Below, piece by piece: positions 1-11,461 of a stretch of 64,000 bases of DNA. The notes beneath the pieces were generated by a model. The model saw nothing but the letters and a program-made list of their open reading frames with translations. It was not told the origin of the DNA and did not search any database. Numbering within the stretch: position 1 is the stretch's first letter; every line of letters starts with the position of its first letter. The position numbers were made by a program, and so were the translations under genes. Source of the DNA: Membranipora membranacea (Eukaryota > Bryozoa > Gymnolaemata > Cheilostomatida > Membraniporidae); assembly GCA_914767715.1 (NCBI GenBank), contig OU612066.1:29860283-29924282 (forward strand), read 5' to 3'.

Positions 1-214
1 CTCTCACAACCTGAGCTTTTACATTGACTCTGTGCTGGAATTGCCGTATTTGTGGTTCTTGGTAAGGAAACAAAAATCATCTCACTCGGATTGTTTAGAG
101 GAAAAAAGTCCTCTTAGAATTTGTTTTTACTTATATCGAGGTATTTTATTGAGCTATATTGAGTACGCAGATAATTGGTTTTCTTATGGCCGCCATGGCC
201 TTTGCTTTTTGCAG

Positions 215-740
215 TTGATGAACATTTGAGTGATGACCTTGACACACTTAGAAATAAGTACAGCAAAGAAACCGCTGGTGAGTGTAACAATCAAGGATAT
301 GAGAAAATTTTCTTACTTGGAAATTGAAAATATTGATGGGTTGATTGTGTAAATAATTAAGAACAGCGAACAATGCCTAAGTGTAGTAGTAGCGCGCTCG
401 AAATCTGCCAAGGTTGCTGGCATTGGCATCCATCATCATTCACATGTCAAATGCCACCACCAGCGACGGGGAAGGAGTCCGTGCACTTAAACTAGTCTAA
501 GTGATCTTATTTGAGATTAATTTTTATTTATTAGGGGACTACGTCTGCAATAAGATTGGACATGAGGTACTATCTAACAAGGCTGCCAGGGTGACGCTTG
601 TGACAACTGCAAAGGGGTGTGAAGGACACAGTCATGTCACTTTCCTAAACTTCCGATTGTGCTGTATTGGGCGACCCTACTCATGGAAAGCCATCGAGTG
701 CCACAGGGCAGCACTACACAGAGACGACATATTCGGATAG
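215..740 (+). CDS. 3' end of a secreted-type protein: C-terminal cassette A (partial gene)
   Basis: Two exons are readable. Exon 215-277 (63 nt) follows a pyrimidine-rich TTTGCAG acceptor and encodes DEHLSDDLDTLRNKYSKET. Exon 535-740 (206 nt) begins GDYVCNKIGHEVLSN, contains a GC..GHSHVT stretch and an LCCIG motif, and ends at a TAG. The junction phases fit (2+20 codons+1, then 2+68 codons), and AATAAA follows at 867-872. Both exons match, in length and phase, the exons at 7616-7678 and 8091-8296, and more loosely those at 6346-6408 and 6659-6957. The family is unknown to me; conserved cysteines suggest an extracellular disulfide-bonded module. The 5' exons (signal peptide and any CUB-like part) were not found and may lie left of the window. 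No copy of the preceding CxC exon was seen in bases 1-214. Confidence 0.62.
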
Positions 741-3700
741 AGTGTCATTAGAAATGGCAGTGGTAGCCTTTCTCCGAGCTCAAAGCAAGCGAGCTCAGCA
801 ATGCAAACGTTTTTTAAAATTTTTCCACTTTGTGAAATATCAGCTTACAAAATTTGTGGGTTAAACAATAAAATTTGAAAAATTATGGTCTATGTTTCAT
901 CAACAGTGTGCTATTTAGATCTTGATAATAAATTGACCAAAACTTTACCCAAAAAACTCTCTGCATTCTTTTCTGTAATGGATGATGTAAAACCAATAAA
1001 ATAATTGCGGTAGAGGAGATGAAGATTATTATAAACTATGTACTCAGGGCTGTAAGATTAGGGTGAGGGGGTGAGGACCTGACCTGAAACGTGAAAAACT
1101 CTCTTGATGTAATTGAGGTTGTATAGGTATACACTCATGGCCTGTGTGTATAGATAAATTGTGTATAAGAGTTGTGTGTCCTGTGTGTATTGTTTGTGAA
1201 CATTTTTGGGAATCCCAAGTGGGTTGGCCCACTGGAAAATATCAACAAATGACGTCATATGAGTTAATACGGAAAAGACAAGACTTGAAACTGAATGGGA
1301 TAATGACAACAAACTTATTGCCGATCCAGATAGTGTCTCGCTAGTCGCCCTATCAATCATAATATGTCAAACATCAATCATCTAAACCAACAAACTATGC
1401 AATGGTGTTAATACTAACTAGGGACCATTGGTGCAATGAACTAAACCTTTAGTTCATTGATTGGTGAGTTACATAACCTAACTGAACTGAATACTACAGC
1501 GAGAGTGGTCATATGCGTTTTATAGTAGTTAATTATTTCTCTATTAGTCAGCAAATGTGAATAAAAGTCTTAAGGACATGCTACATGGGCTGACGTTTTG
1601 CATCTTACGAACAACCTGTGCTCGATGCTAACATCGTAACATGTGCTACATGTGCAGATGCAGCCAACGTTACGGTCGGACTGATTATATATCCCAGTAT
1701 GGCCATTTAACAATCATGACTCATTATTAACCAATCACAGACAATAATAGTCAATATACTTTTCGCGCATTACTGCTATAATCCCATCAGCCAATGAAAA
1801 GAGAGGATCGACCGACTAAGTCGACTGAAACACCAACAGACTGGTGTTGCCTATGCACATCGTTGAGCACAGGTGGATCCCATCGTAGCCTATGTCGATG
1901 CTAATAGATGCCAAACATCGGCCTGTGTAGCAGGCCCTTTACTATCCTAAAGGAAAAGATCACAATTTTCTGTAGCACCTTGCTGATTGTCAATTGCGAT
2001 GTACTTTATTCTATGTTTCTAATAATGGACATGCTTCCTTCACCAGATAATGTCTTTCTGCCCTTTGATTGCCAATTTTTTCCTCTTTGCGGAGTGTACC
2101 ACTGATTGCCTTCCAATTTTTAGCTCTTGATAAGCATTCTGTATCCAGGTAATTTCCCCATGATCTAGACAGGTCAGGCAGAGCAAGTTTATCAATCTGG
2201 ATATTGATATATATATATATCAGCTATACTTATTATCTTATCATGTAAAAAGAGAAGACAACTGAAAGGGAACCCATTATAATACTTGATAATCATCTCA
2301 GCAGGGAGTTTGGTGCTGTCCCAAACTCCTGGCTTCCTCCTAGCTCAATTTGATATATTTTGTTTGGTGATTTGTTGGTTATATAATATTTCTTATAATA
2401 TATGATACAGAAAGTCGCTTGACCGTACATTTGGATTTTGGGTTCTACTGATGTCGACAGAAGCGCTTGGTACTTGTAGGAGAAAGATACCCCTGTAGGA
2501 GAGAGAAAGCACCTGGCAGGGAATAGCAAGCACGCTAAATGATTGTGTTATCTCGCCTTCCCCAAAAAAGAATGGGTTGATGGCAACAATTAGCTAGCCG
2601 CTATTCACTACTCGGAGCTGCATCTCTCATCCCAAAAGATCATTCCATTCCACTATTGCCACCCATTGCAACACAGCGTATGTGTAAGGGTTATTGGCCT
2701 CACATGGCCTGAGGGATGGTGAGATGGCACAATCAGTTCGCGCATTTGCTAATCACTGCCAGGCGATCGGTGCCGCAGGAGTTGTGGGTTTAGCCGCTGC
2801 TGGGAGAGTGTTCAAGGTTGATTATTCCCAGCCCCCTCGGGTGTATCCCTTTCTACCTGTCAAAGATATCAATGTGTTTCATTGAATGAGTCTGGGTATT
2901 TAAGACTTACGATCTATGTTGACAAACGAATGGTGAAAGAATGGTACATGCGCTGATGTTTGATGAGGAACACCATATTTATACTATGTCATATCCAGGC
3001 ATACCTTCATTTTTATCAAGCTGCAGTTCATTCCCAGATCTCTATTTTTTATATTTTAGGAATTCTCGGCCAAATTCATAAATTTATTCAATCAAAATTA
3101 TTGTCCTTCAAATTATATTAAATTATAAATGATTGCCATTATTAGGTAAACAGTGCAAACATTAGAATAAAGTACACATAACAAAATATGTGCAATGTTC
3201 AATGAGAAGTTGGTAACCTTATGCCGATTCTGAGATCAACTATAATTCAAGTTAGCAAATTGTTTATTTTTTGATGATAATAGCACAGCTTATTTGGCCC
3301 ACAGTGACAAAAGATTCTTAACATTATTAGCCAGTTGTTGAGCTGGTCCAGTCTTTGGTAACACCATCGGAATATAATTGATGTTAGGGTCTATGCCTGT
3401 CCATCAGTTGTTATGCTTTTCAGTTCAGTTACTGACAAATTGTTTGCGACACAAATTATGGCCCGTTTCAAACAGAGTCGGGTGTAGAGCTAAAGATTGA
3501 TTAAAATTAGGGTATTATAGGCAGTAGATGTGTCATACAAAAGTTGCATTCGAAGCTAAAAGTGCTGATCTTCAAACTGCAACCAGACAATATCTAGTAT
3601 AGAAAAATGACGACTAAGGCGATAAAAGGCCACATAGTTTGCCCTCTGCAGAGTTATTGTACTTACAATGAAGTCATGTTCAGGCCTTTTTTGTCTTCAC

Positions 3701-4114
3701 CACACCCAGAAACCACGCCAGATACCTGGGTAAATAAGATTTGGGAAGCCACGTTGGTAATTTTACTCAAACATTCAATTCAAAGAGTGCTGACGTCAGT
3801 GGAACAGATATGATACTGATATGATTTTGGCCAACAACACCACAGGTGGTCTGCCCTGCACTCTCAATTAATCTCTTGTCTCTAAGAAAAAGTAAGAACA
3901 TGCTACTTATCACAAGCTAAGACGTAATTCCCTGATAAAATAGCGATACCGTGACTTATCAATCTATGAGTACAAACACAATTAGCAAATAAATGATGCT
4001 GCACACCTTTACTCTACCCAGTATAGAAAGAAGTGACACTCGGTACCAGTCTTTTATCACCAGACTGACGAAGTCATCAGAAGCCTGTAAGGGAAACAGC
4101 AAAGTGTTTTTGAA
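741..4114. other. Intergenic spacer with no recognisable gene
   Basis: About 3.4 kb between cassette A and the CUB-like gene. I see no exon with protein-like composition on either strand. It holds a short perfect hairpin at 1434-1459 (12-bp arms, 2-bp centre), an (AT)n run near 2202-2220, and a tRNA-like SINE candidate near 2690-2885. The promoter of the downstream gene must lie near 3.9-4.1 kb, but I cannot point to a TATA box. Confidence 0.6.
2690..2885 (+). repeat. tRNA-derived SINE candidate
   Basis: A tRNA-like head has an A-box-like stretch (TGGCACAATCAGTTCGCGCA) and, about 40 bp on, a weak B-box-like AGTTGTGGGTTTAGCC. A tRNA-unrelated body follows. The B box departs from the GGTTCRANTCC consensus, so the element is old or the call is wrong. 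A 63-codon open frame over it is incidental. Confidence 0.35.
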
Positions 4115-6957
4115 ATGGAGAAACTAATGGTGATTGTGTGTTGCCTCATGGTCACAGCGAATGCTTATAAACTCTGTAAGTACTTTAATTCTTGTATCCA
4201 GTATTCTAGTTACCATGAACCAGTTTGTATATGTATATGGTCTGGCACATTAGGATTTTGCCATGTCATTGCCATGAGTCATCAGGAATATTTGTAAATT
4301 AAAATCAGGTGGTCATATCACACGCCACATCCCAAAATGTGGGCGGCGAAAAATTGGTTGGCTTAATTGCGAAGCCGCAGTTTTCAGCGCCAGGGCCCTC
4401 TGTTTGCAGGCAAGTCAGAGCAGACCTGGGGCCAACCAAACCCCAGCAGTTGATGGACTGCAGTGGGATTTGAACCTGAGTCCTTCAACATTAATTGCAT
4501 GCTGAAGGGCGGCGTTCTCACCAACTAAGGAACCTCCTAGTCCTTTGATCTCTCCATATCATTGTTTATCCAAACAAGGTTTCCTATTATGGTAGTTCTC
4601 ACGAGCTTCTCTGCTCTCTTGTTGTTGCAGATAACTTTGAGTCAAGTTGTGGAAAAACTCTTATCCTGGGAAAGGATGACACTCCCGGTGTGGTTGCGTT
4701 GCGATACAAAACTATCAATGAATCAAATAATTGTACCCTGTACATGTCAACTAACGATAAGGATCTAACCATTAACATCGAGCTCAAGGTATATTTCCAG
4801 TTCTATCTTTCTGTGGAGACAGCTTTTATAATGTTGAAACCCGGAGTAACTGATGATCATCTAGCAGTAGCCACACTACAATCAGAAGCCCTAGTTTAGT
4901 TTAGAAGGACTATGATGTGACTGAAGTTTAAAATTTGTATAATTTGTTGTCCTATAGCTAAATTTTGGATTGCTTACTTCTCCTACTGGTAACGATGGGT
5001 ACCATGACCAATGTTATAATGAACAATAATAAGTGAGGCTCTTGACTTTTAAGTTTATCCATGAATAATCTTTTCACAGGGAGTCAATTTCCCAGACTGT
5101 AAACCAGGGTTGTTTGAGATAAAAGGTTTCAGCTCTCTTGACAACCCTGCGTCTCCAGCTTCTCAAGTCCTGTTTAGCTCGTCACCGAACTTCTGCGGGA
5201 AGAAGATCATCTATCCTAAACCTCAATCTGTGAACCAAGGCTACTACAGTCCAAAAGTGTCATTTTTCTTTAGGGAGAACAATATTACAGAGCCTGCCTA
5301 TTTCGAGTTCTACTATTCTATCCGTAAGCTTGCTTATTCATTTTTTGAGCTTTTGTTTGACCTTCGATTTGATTGATCGAGTCCTGTATTGATGATTATG
5401 CAAATCACGATTCAAACATAAGATTTTTGCTATTGTTTCTCTAGTCTAAAAAATGTTGTATCAATATTTCTGTATGAGAGTTGGGTCCTCCTGTCAAAAA
5501 GAAATTGAGCTGACGTGTGTATTTATATTATTTTCCATTTTTTGCCAGATCCAGCTTCAGATGGAAACACTACAGCAGCTCCTCAATATTCATCTACATC
5601 AACAACCTCCCAGGATGTCACAACAGCTAGCGAATCTACCAGCAGTGTTGATGAGACAACTACTGGCTCACCTATGACCTCCACTCAGATGCCAGAAACA
5701 ACCACAAAGATGGCGGATGAAACAACCACAAAGATGGCGGATGAAACAACCACAAATATGGTGGATGAAACAACCACAAAGATGCTGGATGAAACAACCA
5801 CAAGTTTAAGGGTGACGAAAACTCCCCAAGAGATTACAAGCCCAAACCAGCCTGAAACAAGAGTGTAAGTAATACTGGAAGCTTTGTCAGTTTTTATAAT
5901 TAGGCCACCCAATCGACCGGTAGAGATTTTGAGAAAATAATCATAACCGATAACGTTCAGTGCACTTTTGATATGCTACCAGTATTCATCATTACAAAAC
6001 GCTCAAGTATCTACTTTACAAACTCACTAATTTTATTCCCATTCAATGTAGATGTACATGTCAGATCTTGGTCAAAGGCTACGGCGGTGTGACCGAAGAA
6101 AGAAAAATGGATGTGAGCTACATCATGAGTCAGTTTGTCCGAGGGTCAATCAGCTTCTCCAACTGTAACGATCAGTACAGATGTACCGGTATCTGTAATA
6201 AATACAGTAAGTTTGATATCACTGTGTCTGTTAGCTTTGTTGGTAGTTACAAAGTTCAGTTAGAGACGGCGGGTCTCTTTGACAAGATAATTGAGTATTT
6301 GAATGATGAAAACTATTTTGCTATAGAATATTGTGACTGTTTTAGTGACTGATTACATGGCAACTGGACTGTCTACAAAGCGAAGGAAGTTTGGAGAAGA
6401 AACTGTTGGTAAGTTACCTCAAAAAGTTTATGGCATTCCTACATTAACCTCTTTGGAATAAATAATGAATTTACAGGGTACCAATTGTTGATAAACACAA
6501 TGAAGCTTCACCAGTTTTCACAGGTGAGCTGGGGATAGCTTTTTGCCTAGACTACTTGAGCATTATAAACTTCCAGATTTTCGCCTGCAGTGACAGTTTA
6601 GAGGATAATATCAAGAGTCAGCAATTGAATCAATTATTAATCCTATTTTATATTGCAGGAGATTATGTTTGCACCAGTCTTGGTCAGCTGGTGTTGAACA
6701 ACAAGCCAGCCCTAGTCGCATTTGTAGCTAACGCTAGAGGATGCCCAGATTACAGTTTTGTAAGCATGCTCAGCGTCAAGTTTTGTTGTGTGGGTTCAAA
6801 TTTCGCCTTTAAATCTGAATCCTGCTCCAAAGCTCCAGCGAGTCTTGCTGATCCACCTACTACCACTAAATTCATCCCGACCACCACTTTACCCACTACC
6901 AGAGCCCGCCCCACATCAGCAAGAGTACCAGCAGTGAACGCTAAGACCAGAAGGTAG
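4115..6957 (+). CDS. Secreted CUB-like, mucin-repeat, cysteine-rich protein (7 exons, 431 aa)
   Basis: Exons: 4115-4175, 4631-4788, 5080-5323, 5549-5864, 6052-6206, 6346-6408, 6659-6957; all junctions are GT/AG and the frame is continuous. Exon 1 encodes a signal peptide (MEKLMVIVCCLMVTANA). Exons 2-3 encode about 130 residues resembling a CUB-like domain: paired cysteines, a hydrophobic beta pattern, and FCGKK followed by YFEFYYS. Exon 4 is a Thr/Ser/Pro-rich stretch with a 24-bp repeated unit (ETTTKMAD), a likely O-glycosylated stalk. Exon 5 carries CTCQILVKG...RCTGIC. Exons 6-7 hold GDYVC...GC...KFCCVG and then a Thr/Pro/Arg tail not found in the sister cassettes. AATAAA is at 6967-6972. 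No transmembrane helix is seen after the signal peptide. The function is unknown; secretion and mucin-like character are inferred. The CUB assignment is moderate, since I could not run a profile search. Confidence 0.72.
4307..4545 (-). repeat. tRNA-derived SINE
   Basis: Read on the - strand, the element starts with a tRNA-like region: A-box-like CTTAGTTGGTGAGAACG, then B box GGTTCAAATCCC about 45 bp later. A body of about 150 bp follows. It sits in intron 1 of the CUB-like gene. The post-tRNA part shares short blocks (CTGCAGT..., TCTGACYTGCC) with the SINE at 23895-24062, suggesting a common family. Confidence 0.62.
5695..5809 (+). repeat. In-frame 24-bp coding minisatellite (mucin-like repeats)
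   Basis: Four full units and a partial fifth of a 24-nt unit (GAAACAACCACAAAGATGGC plus GGAT) lie in exon 4 of the CUB-like gene. They encode ETTTKMAD repeats. Units differ at a few positions (AAG/AAT, GCG/GTG/CTG). The length is a multiple of three, so copy-number change keeps the frame. Confidence 0.9.
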
Positions 6958-7350
6958 TTAACAACAAATAAAAGTTATTACTGTTATACAAAACAGTTGA
7001 CAAATAATATTAGCTTTATTTATAGTAACAGTACATCTGGTTAGAGGATAGTGATGTATTTGGTTCCATCTGACTTACCTACTTAGCCTCACTGATCACT
7101 TGATTTACTATTGTATGTATATCTCTGATCAATAAAGAGTGAATTAATTCACTTAGCATGAGTACCATTTAAAGAGTTTGGTGCGACAACCCGAGTTCAA
7201 TTTTTATAATTAGGAGCGGGTACATGTTAGGTACTCGTACTAAATTGACTCTAACGATCAGAGATACACATGACAATAGTGTAGTCTCGATGTCAGTATC
7301 CTATTTACCATCTCGTTTGTCTATGATAAGACATGATAATCTACGTTCAG

Positions 7351-8296
7351 GTGTAAGTGTGAGATGCTTGTACAGATTAATGGAGAGAAGGATGAGAAGA
7401 TCGATTTGAGTTATGTGAACTATAAGTTCATCAGAGGGTCAATACCTAATTCTGCCTGTACAGATAAAGATAGATGTTCGACTATATGTCGCAGACATGG
7501 TAAGTACAACACTTTTACGTCTCAGTCTTTAGGATAGAAGGCCGATTACCGATTCTTACTCACTAGTACAATCTTTGCCATCAAACACTAAACGTGTATG
7601 GTATTGTTTTTGCAGTGGATGAGTATATGAGCAACGGCCTGGACTCACCGAGAAACAAAATTGGAGGAGAAACTGCTGGTAAGTAATAACATGACGTAGG
7701 AGCATGAGTGGCTGAATGAATATGTCAGACTTGCGAAATTAACCTGCCTATCATATAAGAGTTGTGTATTTACCTGATAACTTTGAGATAAATTTATAAT
7801 AATAATAATGAGTTTACTGTTATACTGCTTGATTTGAACCACAACGGGCAACTTCTAAGTGGTTTACACATCATCATTACTGGCGGCCACTGGGTCCAAG
7901 CAATCCAAAACCAGCCCTGACTAACGAGAACCTACAATGCATAACGCGCTGGTACCCATTGGAACACCCTAATGAACTTGGCCTCTCAGGTAACGCCTCT
8001 TACCCCAGTCGTCAGATCGATGATCCAACCCGTTAACCACTAGTCTTACCTGATAAAATATTTGTGACACTGGTTGTTTTTATTTATCAGGAGACTACAC
8101 CTGTTTCAAGATTGGACATGAAGTATTATCTAACAATCCTGCCAAGGTGACACTGATTACAAGTGCTAGCGGATGTAGCGGGCACAGTCATGTGACTGAC
8201 CTTAGCGACCAGTTATGTTGTGCCGGACAACCCAGTACATGGAAAGCCGTGGAGTGTCGTAAAGGATCGTTGCGTAGCAACAGCATTTTTGGTTAG
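7351..8296 (+). CDS. C-terminal cassette C, tandem copy of exons 5-7 of the CUB-like gene
   Basis: Exons 7351-7499 (149 nt), 7616-7678 (63 nt) and 8091-8296 (206 nt) keep open frame and phase. The first encodes CKCEMLVQINGEKDEKIDLS...DRCSTICRRH, the counterpart of exon 5. The second encodes DEYMSNGLDSPRNKIGGET. The third encodes GDYTCFKIGHEVLSN...LCCAG and ends in TAG, with AATAAA directly after it (8297-8302). No signal-peptide exon or CUB exon lies between the previous stop (6957) and 7351. The first exon enters in the same phase as exon 5, so exon 4 (donor after 5864) could splice straight to it. It may therefore be an alternative 3' cassette, a separate gene with an unseen start, or a partial duplication. 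Intact frames and splice sites argue against a dead copy. Confidence 0.62.
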
Positions 8297-8302
8297 AATA
8301 AA
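8297..8302 (+). terminator. Poly(A) signal adjoining the stop codon of cassette C
   Basis: AATAAA begins on the base after the TAG stop, implying an unusually short 3' UTR if it is used. The LINE remnant begins within a few tens of bases. Confidence 0.5.
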
Positions 8303-8304
8303 GA

Positions 8305-10390
8305 AATTAGTTGTATAGTGATGTATGCTTGAGCTCAAAGCTTGATGGCTCGTCATTCAAAAGTGAAACCAGCTCTGAGGCTATGGAACCATCCGCTAGA
8401 GAATTTATAAAATTTTCATTACAGAGTTTTAATTTGACAACAATTTTTGACAAACTATTTAATAGATCTTTATAATCAATAATAACCATGGATAACTATG
8501 AAAAAGTGTGGAACCATGACTGATTTCTGAACAGGACAAAAATGGCATATATTTCAAATCGCCTCCAGGAGTATACTGAGTTGTCTTCTTTTTTTTGCAA
8601 TGAGGACACAATGATTGGCAATCCGGCAAATTTCCCGCATTTTCCTACAGAAACAAATTCTTTCAAATTCTCTTTCAGTCCAATCACTAGTAAAACAATT
8701 ACTTTGCTCATAAATTCACTCAACTCAGACAAGCACTGTGGTCTAAGTGGCATACCAGCAATGATTTATAAAATAATAGTTGACTTAATTGCCTACGCGC
8801 TATCCATTCTGGTCAATGAATGCTATCAAAAATCAATCTTCCCTGACTGCTTTAAATCTGCCCTTGTCACGCCAATTCATAAAAAGGGTAAAAAATGTGA
8901 CCCGTCAAATTATCGACCAATATCCTCGCTTCCAATTCTGTCAAAGATATTTGAACTTGACATGAAAAATCAGATGATGTCTTACATAGAGAAACACAAC
9001 CTATTTTCAGACCAACAATTCAGATTTCTTCAGAATTAGACAACCGAGCAAATGTTGCTATCTGTGCTGCAACAATGGAAAATTAAACTTGACCAATCCA
9101 CTCCATGTTACATTGGAGCCTTATCCCTAGATGTCCACAAAGCATTTGATACAATCAATCACAAACTTCCTCTATACATATTGGATAAAAAAAAATTCTC
9201 CAGTTCTGCAACAGCACTACTTCGATCATATCTTCAAAACCGATCCCAAGTAATGAAAGTGGGGTTGTCACGATCTTATTCACAAGCAATCACCTGTGGT
9301 TTACCTCAAGGCTCCATTCTGGGTCCTATCCTCTTTAACTTAGCCATCAATGGATTGCTAGCAACATTTGACAATTCATTCGCTTATGCAGATGATACGC
9401 TAATCTACTGTACAGCCACAAGCATAGATGAAGTACTAGTGGAGTCCAATACTCTGCTAAAGAAAGCATCAGATTGGTATCATAGCCACTTACTGAGACT
9501 CAACATTGAGAAAACACAATTCTGCATATTTTCCAATAGAAACATTAAAAACTTTTACCACATCAGTTTTCAAAACTCAAAAATTGAAACAAAACTCTCT
9601 ATCAATGTACTGGGGGTTACCCTCGATACTGATTTATCTTTCCATATCCATGCCAATGAAACGGCAACCAAAGCAAACAAAGTAGTATACCTACTTTCAA
9701 AACTGAAGAAATACATGAACGTTGAGGAATCCTTAAGGACTTATACAAAATTCTCGTCAGACCTATCCTAGAATACTGCTCATCTATCTACCTAAAAGGC
9801 ACTCAAAAAACATCCGACACAATTGAAAAAGTTCAGAATAAAGAAATTAAAATCATAATATCTGCACCTAAAAATTTTCTGTCACAACTGGTAGATCACT
9901 CTTAAACTTACCCACCCTAAAAAGTAGAAGACATTACCTGTTTCACAAATTGACACATAAGAAAATATTCAAAAATAAAGCATCAAAGCATATTCTTCGC
10001 CTGGTGCAAAAGTCCAATAAGCACCAACGCTCCCTTAGAAGTAAATGTTCAGTAATAAAACCCTCCTTTAGGACACATTTTGGCAAAACAGCTCTCTTAA
10101 ATCTGCTGCACAATTTCAGACTGAAATGCAAAACGGCTGACAGCCTACTATCTTTTAACTAATACTTTTGATAATAATCGTGACAAGAACAATAATTATA
10201 TCATTTTCTTTTTCTATAAAGCCATATATAACTTACTTTCCCATTTCTAGAACATCGTCATTTATTTGTGTATAACCCCTTTTTTTTGTATTTAACTGTG
10301 TGTAGAGGTCAACAAGTTACTTTTTAACTACTCTGTTATCTGTAAACTTTCTAGAAAACCTCTTTAAACAAATAAATAAATAAATAATTC
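8305..10390 (+). mobile_element. Decayed non-LTR retrotransposon (LINE) with reverse transcriptase
   Basis: Two frame-1 open stretches, 8542-9039 and 9052-9771, are parts of one reverse transcriptase interrupted by a single in-frame TAG at 9037-9039. Visible motifs are TPIHKKGKK..NYRPISSLP, DVHKAFDTINH, GLPQGSILGPILFNL and the catalytic YADD box. Near 9740 the frame shifts: the expected LVRPILEYCSSIYLKG continues in another frame. Further coding remnants run to about 10160. The 3' end is a tail of repeated AAAT/AAATAA units at about 10370-10387, as in CR1/L2/Jockey-type LINEs. No endonuclease domain is seen, so the copy is probably 5'-truncated. The exact left end and target-site duplication were not resolved. 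It is pseudogenised and cannot encode an active enzyme. Confidence 0.85.
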
Positions 10391-11461
10391 TTGCTTGTTT
10401 CATTTTCAATGGGCGCTAAAACCTAAGAATCAGCCGAAGAAGCGGCTCTTTTTGGATTTTCATTCAAAGTTTTATACTCCAAAATCCTTTGGCAGCTGGG
10501 TCTTCGACCTAAACTACACTAGGGGCAGGTTTCCATGCCCCCGAATCCTCATCTGCTGTTCACCTGGTGCTACCAATCCTCCCTCTGGCCCATGCACCCT
10601 CCAGGATCCCGCCTCCCGTTTTCTGTACTACCATATTGTTTATTGGAAATAATGAATGAAGAATGAGTTCTAGTGGTGTCAAGTCTAGATGAGCAGCAGC
10701 TAGAAGCCTAGGAAGAAGGTTAGAATCTGACTGAAATCTCTATGCTATGCACACAGATGGATGGTATGACAATTTTGCGGATTATTTTGCCTAGATGAAT
10801 TAGTATGTCAGACACCAAGGATATATAAACAGTATGCATATGATATAAGAAATAGTAGATCGAAGTTGATCCAAGTTGCCTGGATTTCTGGTTGCTCTCA
10901 TTCTACTGGAAAACCAGCAGCAGCTTGTGAAAGCCAACTTTGGATCACACTTATGTTTCATCCATTTTGGGATTGGCAGTTTGCCGAATTTTTATTGATG
11001 TGTTTGTATTGAATACATTTATTTTGTTCATGGTTATCTTTATCTCAATAACTCTGTAATGCTAGCCCTGATATATAATTAAGCCAGCTCTGTAAACCAT
11101 AACGGATAGGAAAAATAACATTGGAAACCAAAAACAACCCAGCAATATGATCATTGCAAAGTTAACAATAATAATTATATCATTAGCAAAGATATTATGT
11201 GAATGAGGTTAGGTTAGGTATCATGTATGGGGCTTGCGGTTCTAATATATTAACTTACGTTTCATAAAAAAAGAATAATCATGTAGATAAGTGAGTTAGG
11301 ATATTTGTCAGTTAAATAGTTGTAGCTACCTTAAATGGGCTATTGATATTGTAAAATAGGTAGTACCATAAGCAGATAAAATAAAATTGGTAATGAAATA
11401 TTAAAAGGTACTACCATTGATGTGTACAGCTACAGGTTAATTATATTTTATGATTATGAGT
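10391..11461. other. Intergenic region between the LINE and the AMP deaminase 3' end
   Basis: No gene is seen. It includes one inverted-repeat element (10863-10952, listed separately) and the 3' flank of AMP deaminase. A TTTATT (AATAAA on the - strand) at 11018-11023 is a possible but distant poly(A) signal for that gene. Confidence 0.5.
10863..10952. repeat. MITE-like inverted-repeat element, family F2 copy 1
   Basis: The left end reads AAGTTGATCCAAGTTGCCTG and the right end, reverse-complemented, AAGTGTGATCCAAAGTTGGC. The same terminal pattern (AAGTTTGATCCAA.TTGCC) recurs at 23753-23842 and 61428-61525. It is non-coding and about 90 bp long. Confidence 0.5.

Noticed and set aside
1-61. Possible exon at the window start, ending at a GTAAGG donor
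   Set aside because: In the phase needed to join the exon at 215 there is an in-frame TGA about 37 bases before the donor, and no acceptor precedes it; no similarity to exon 5 of the related gene.
5685-5912. 75-codon antisense frame with VVVSSAIF repeats
   Set aside because: It is the reverse strand of the mucin-like coding minisatellite; no independent support.
7850-8045. tRNA-like SINE on the - strand
   Set aside because: An A-box-like GTGGTTAACGGGTTGG is present, but the nearest B-box-like GGTTCTCG is about 110 bp away, too far for a tRNA-derived promoter.
8307-8489. 60-codon - strand frame upstream of the LINE
   Set aside because: Composition is mildly protein-like, but there is no splice context or family likeness and it overlaps the probable LINE 5' end.
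10395-10652. 85-codon + strand frame after the LINE tail
   Set aside because: Pro/Cys-rich random composition with no motif and no splice signals that fit.
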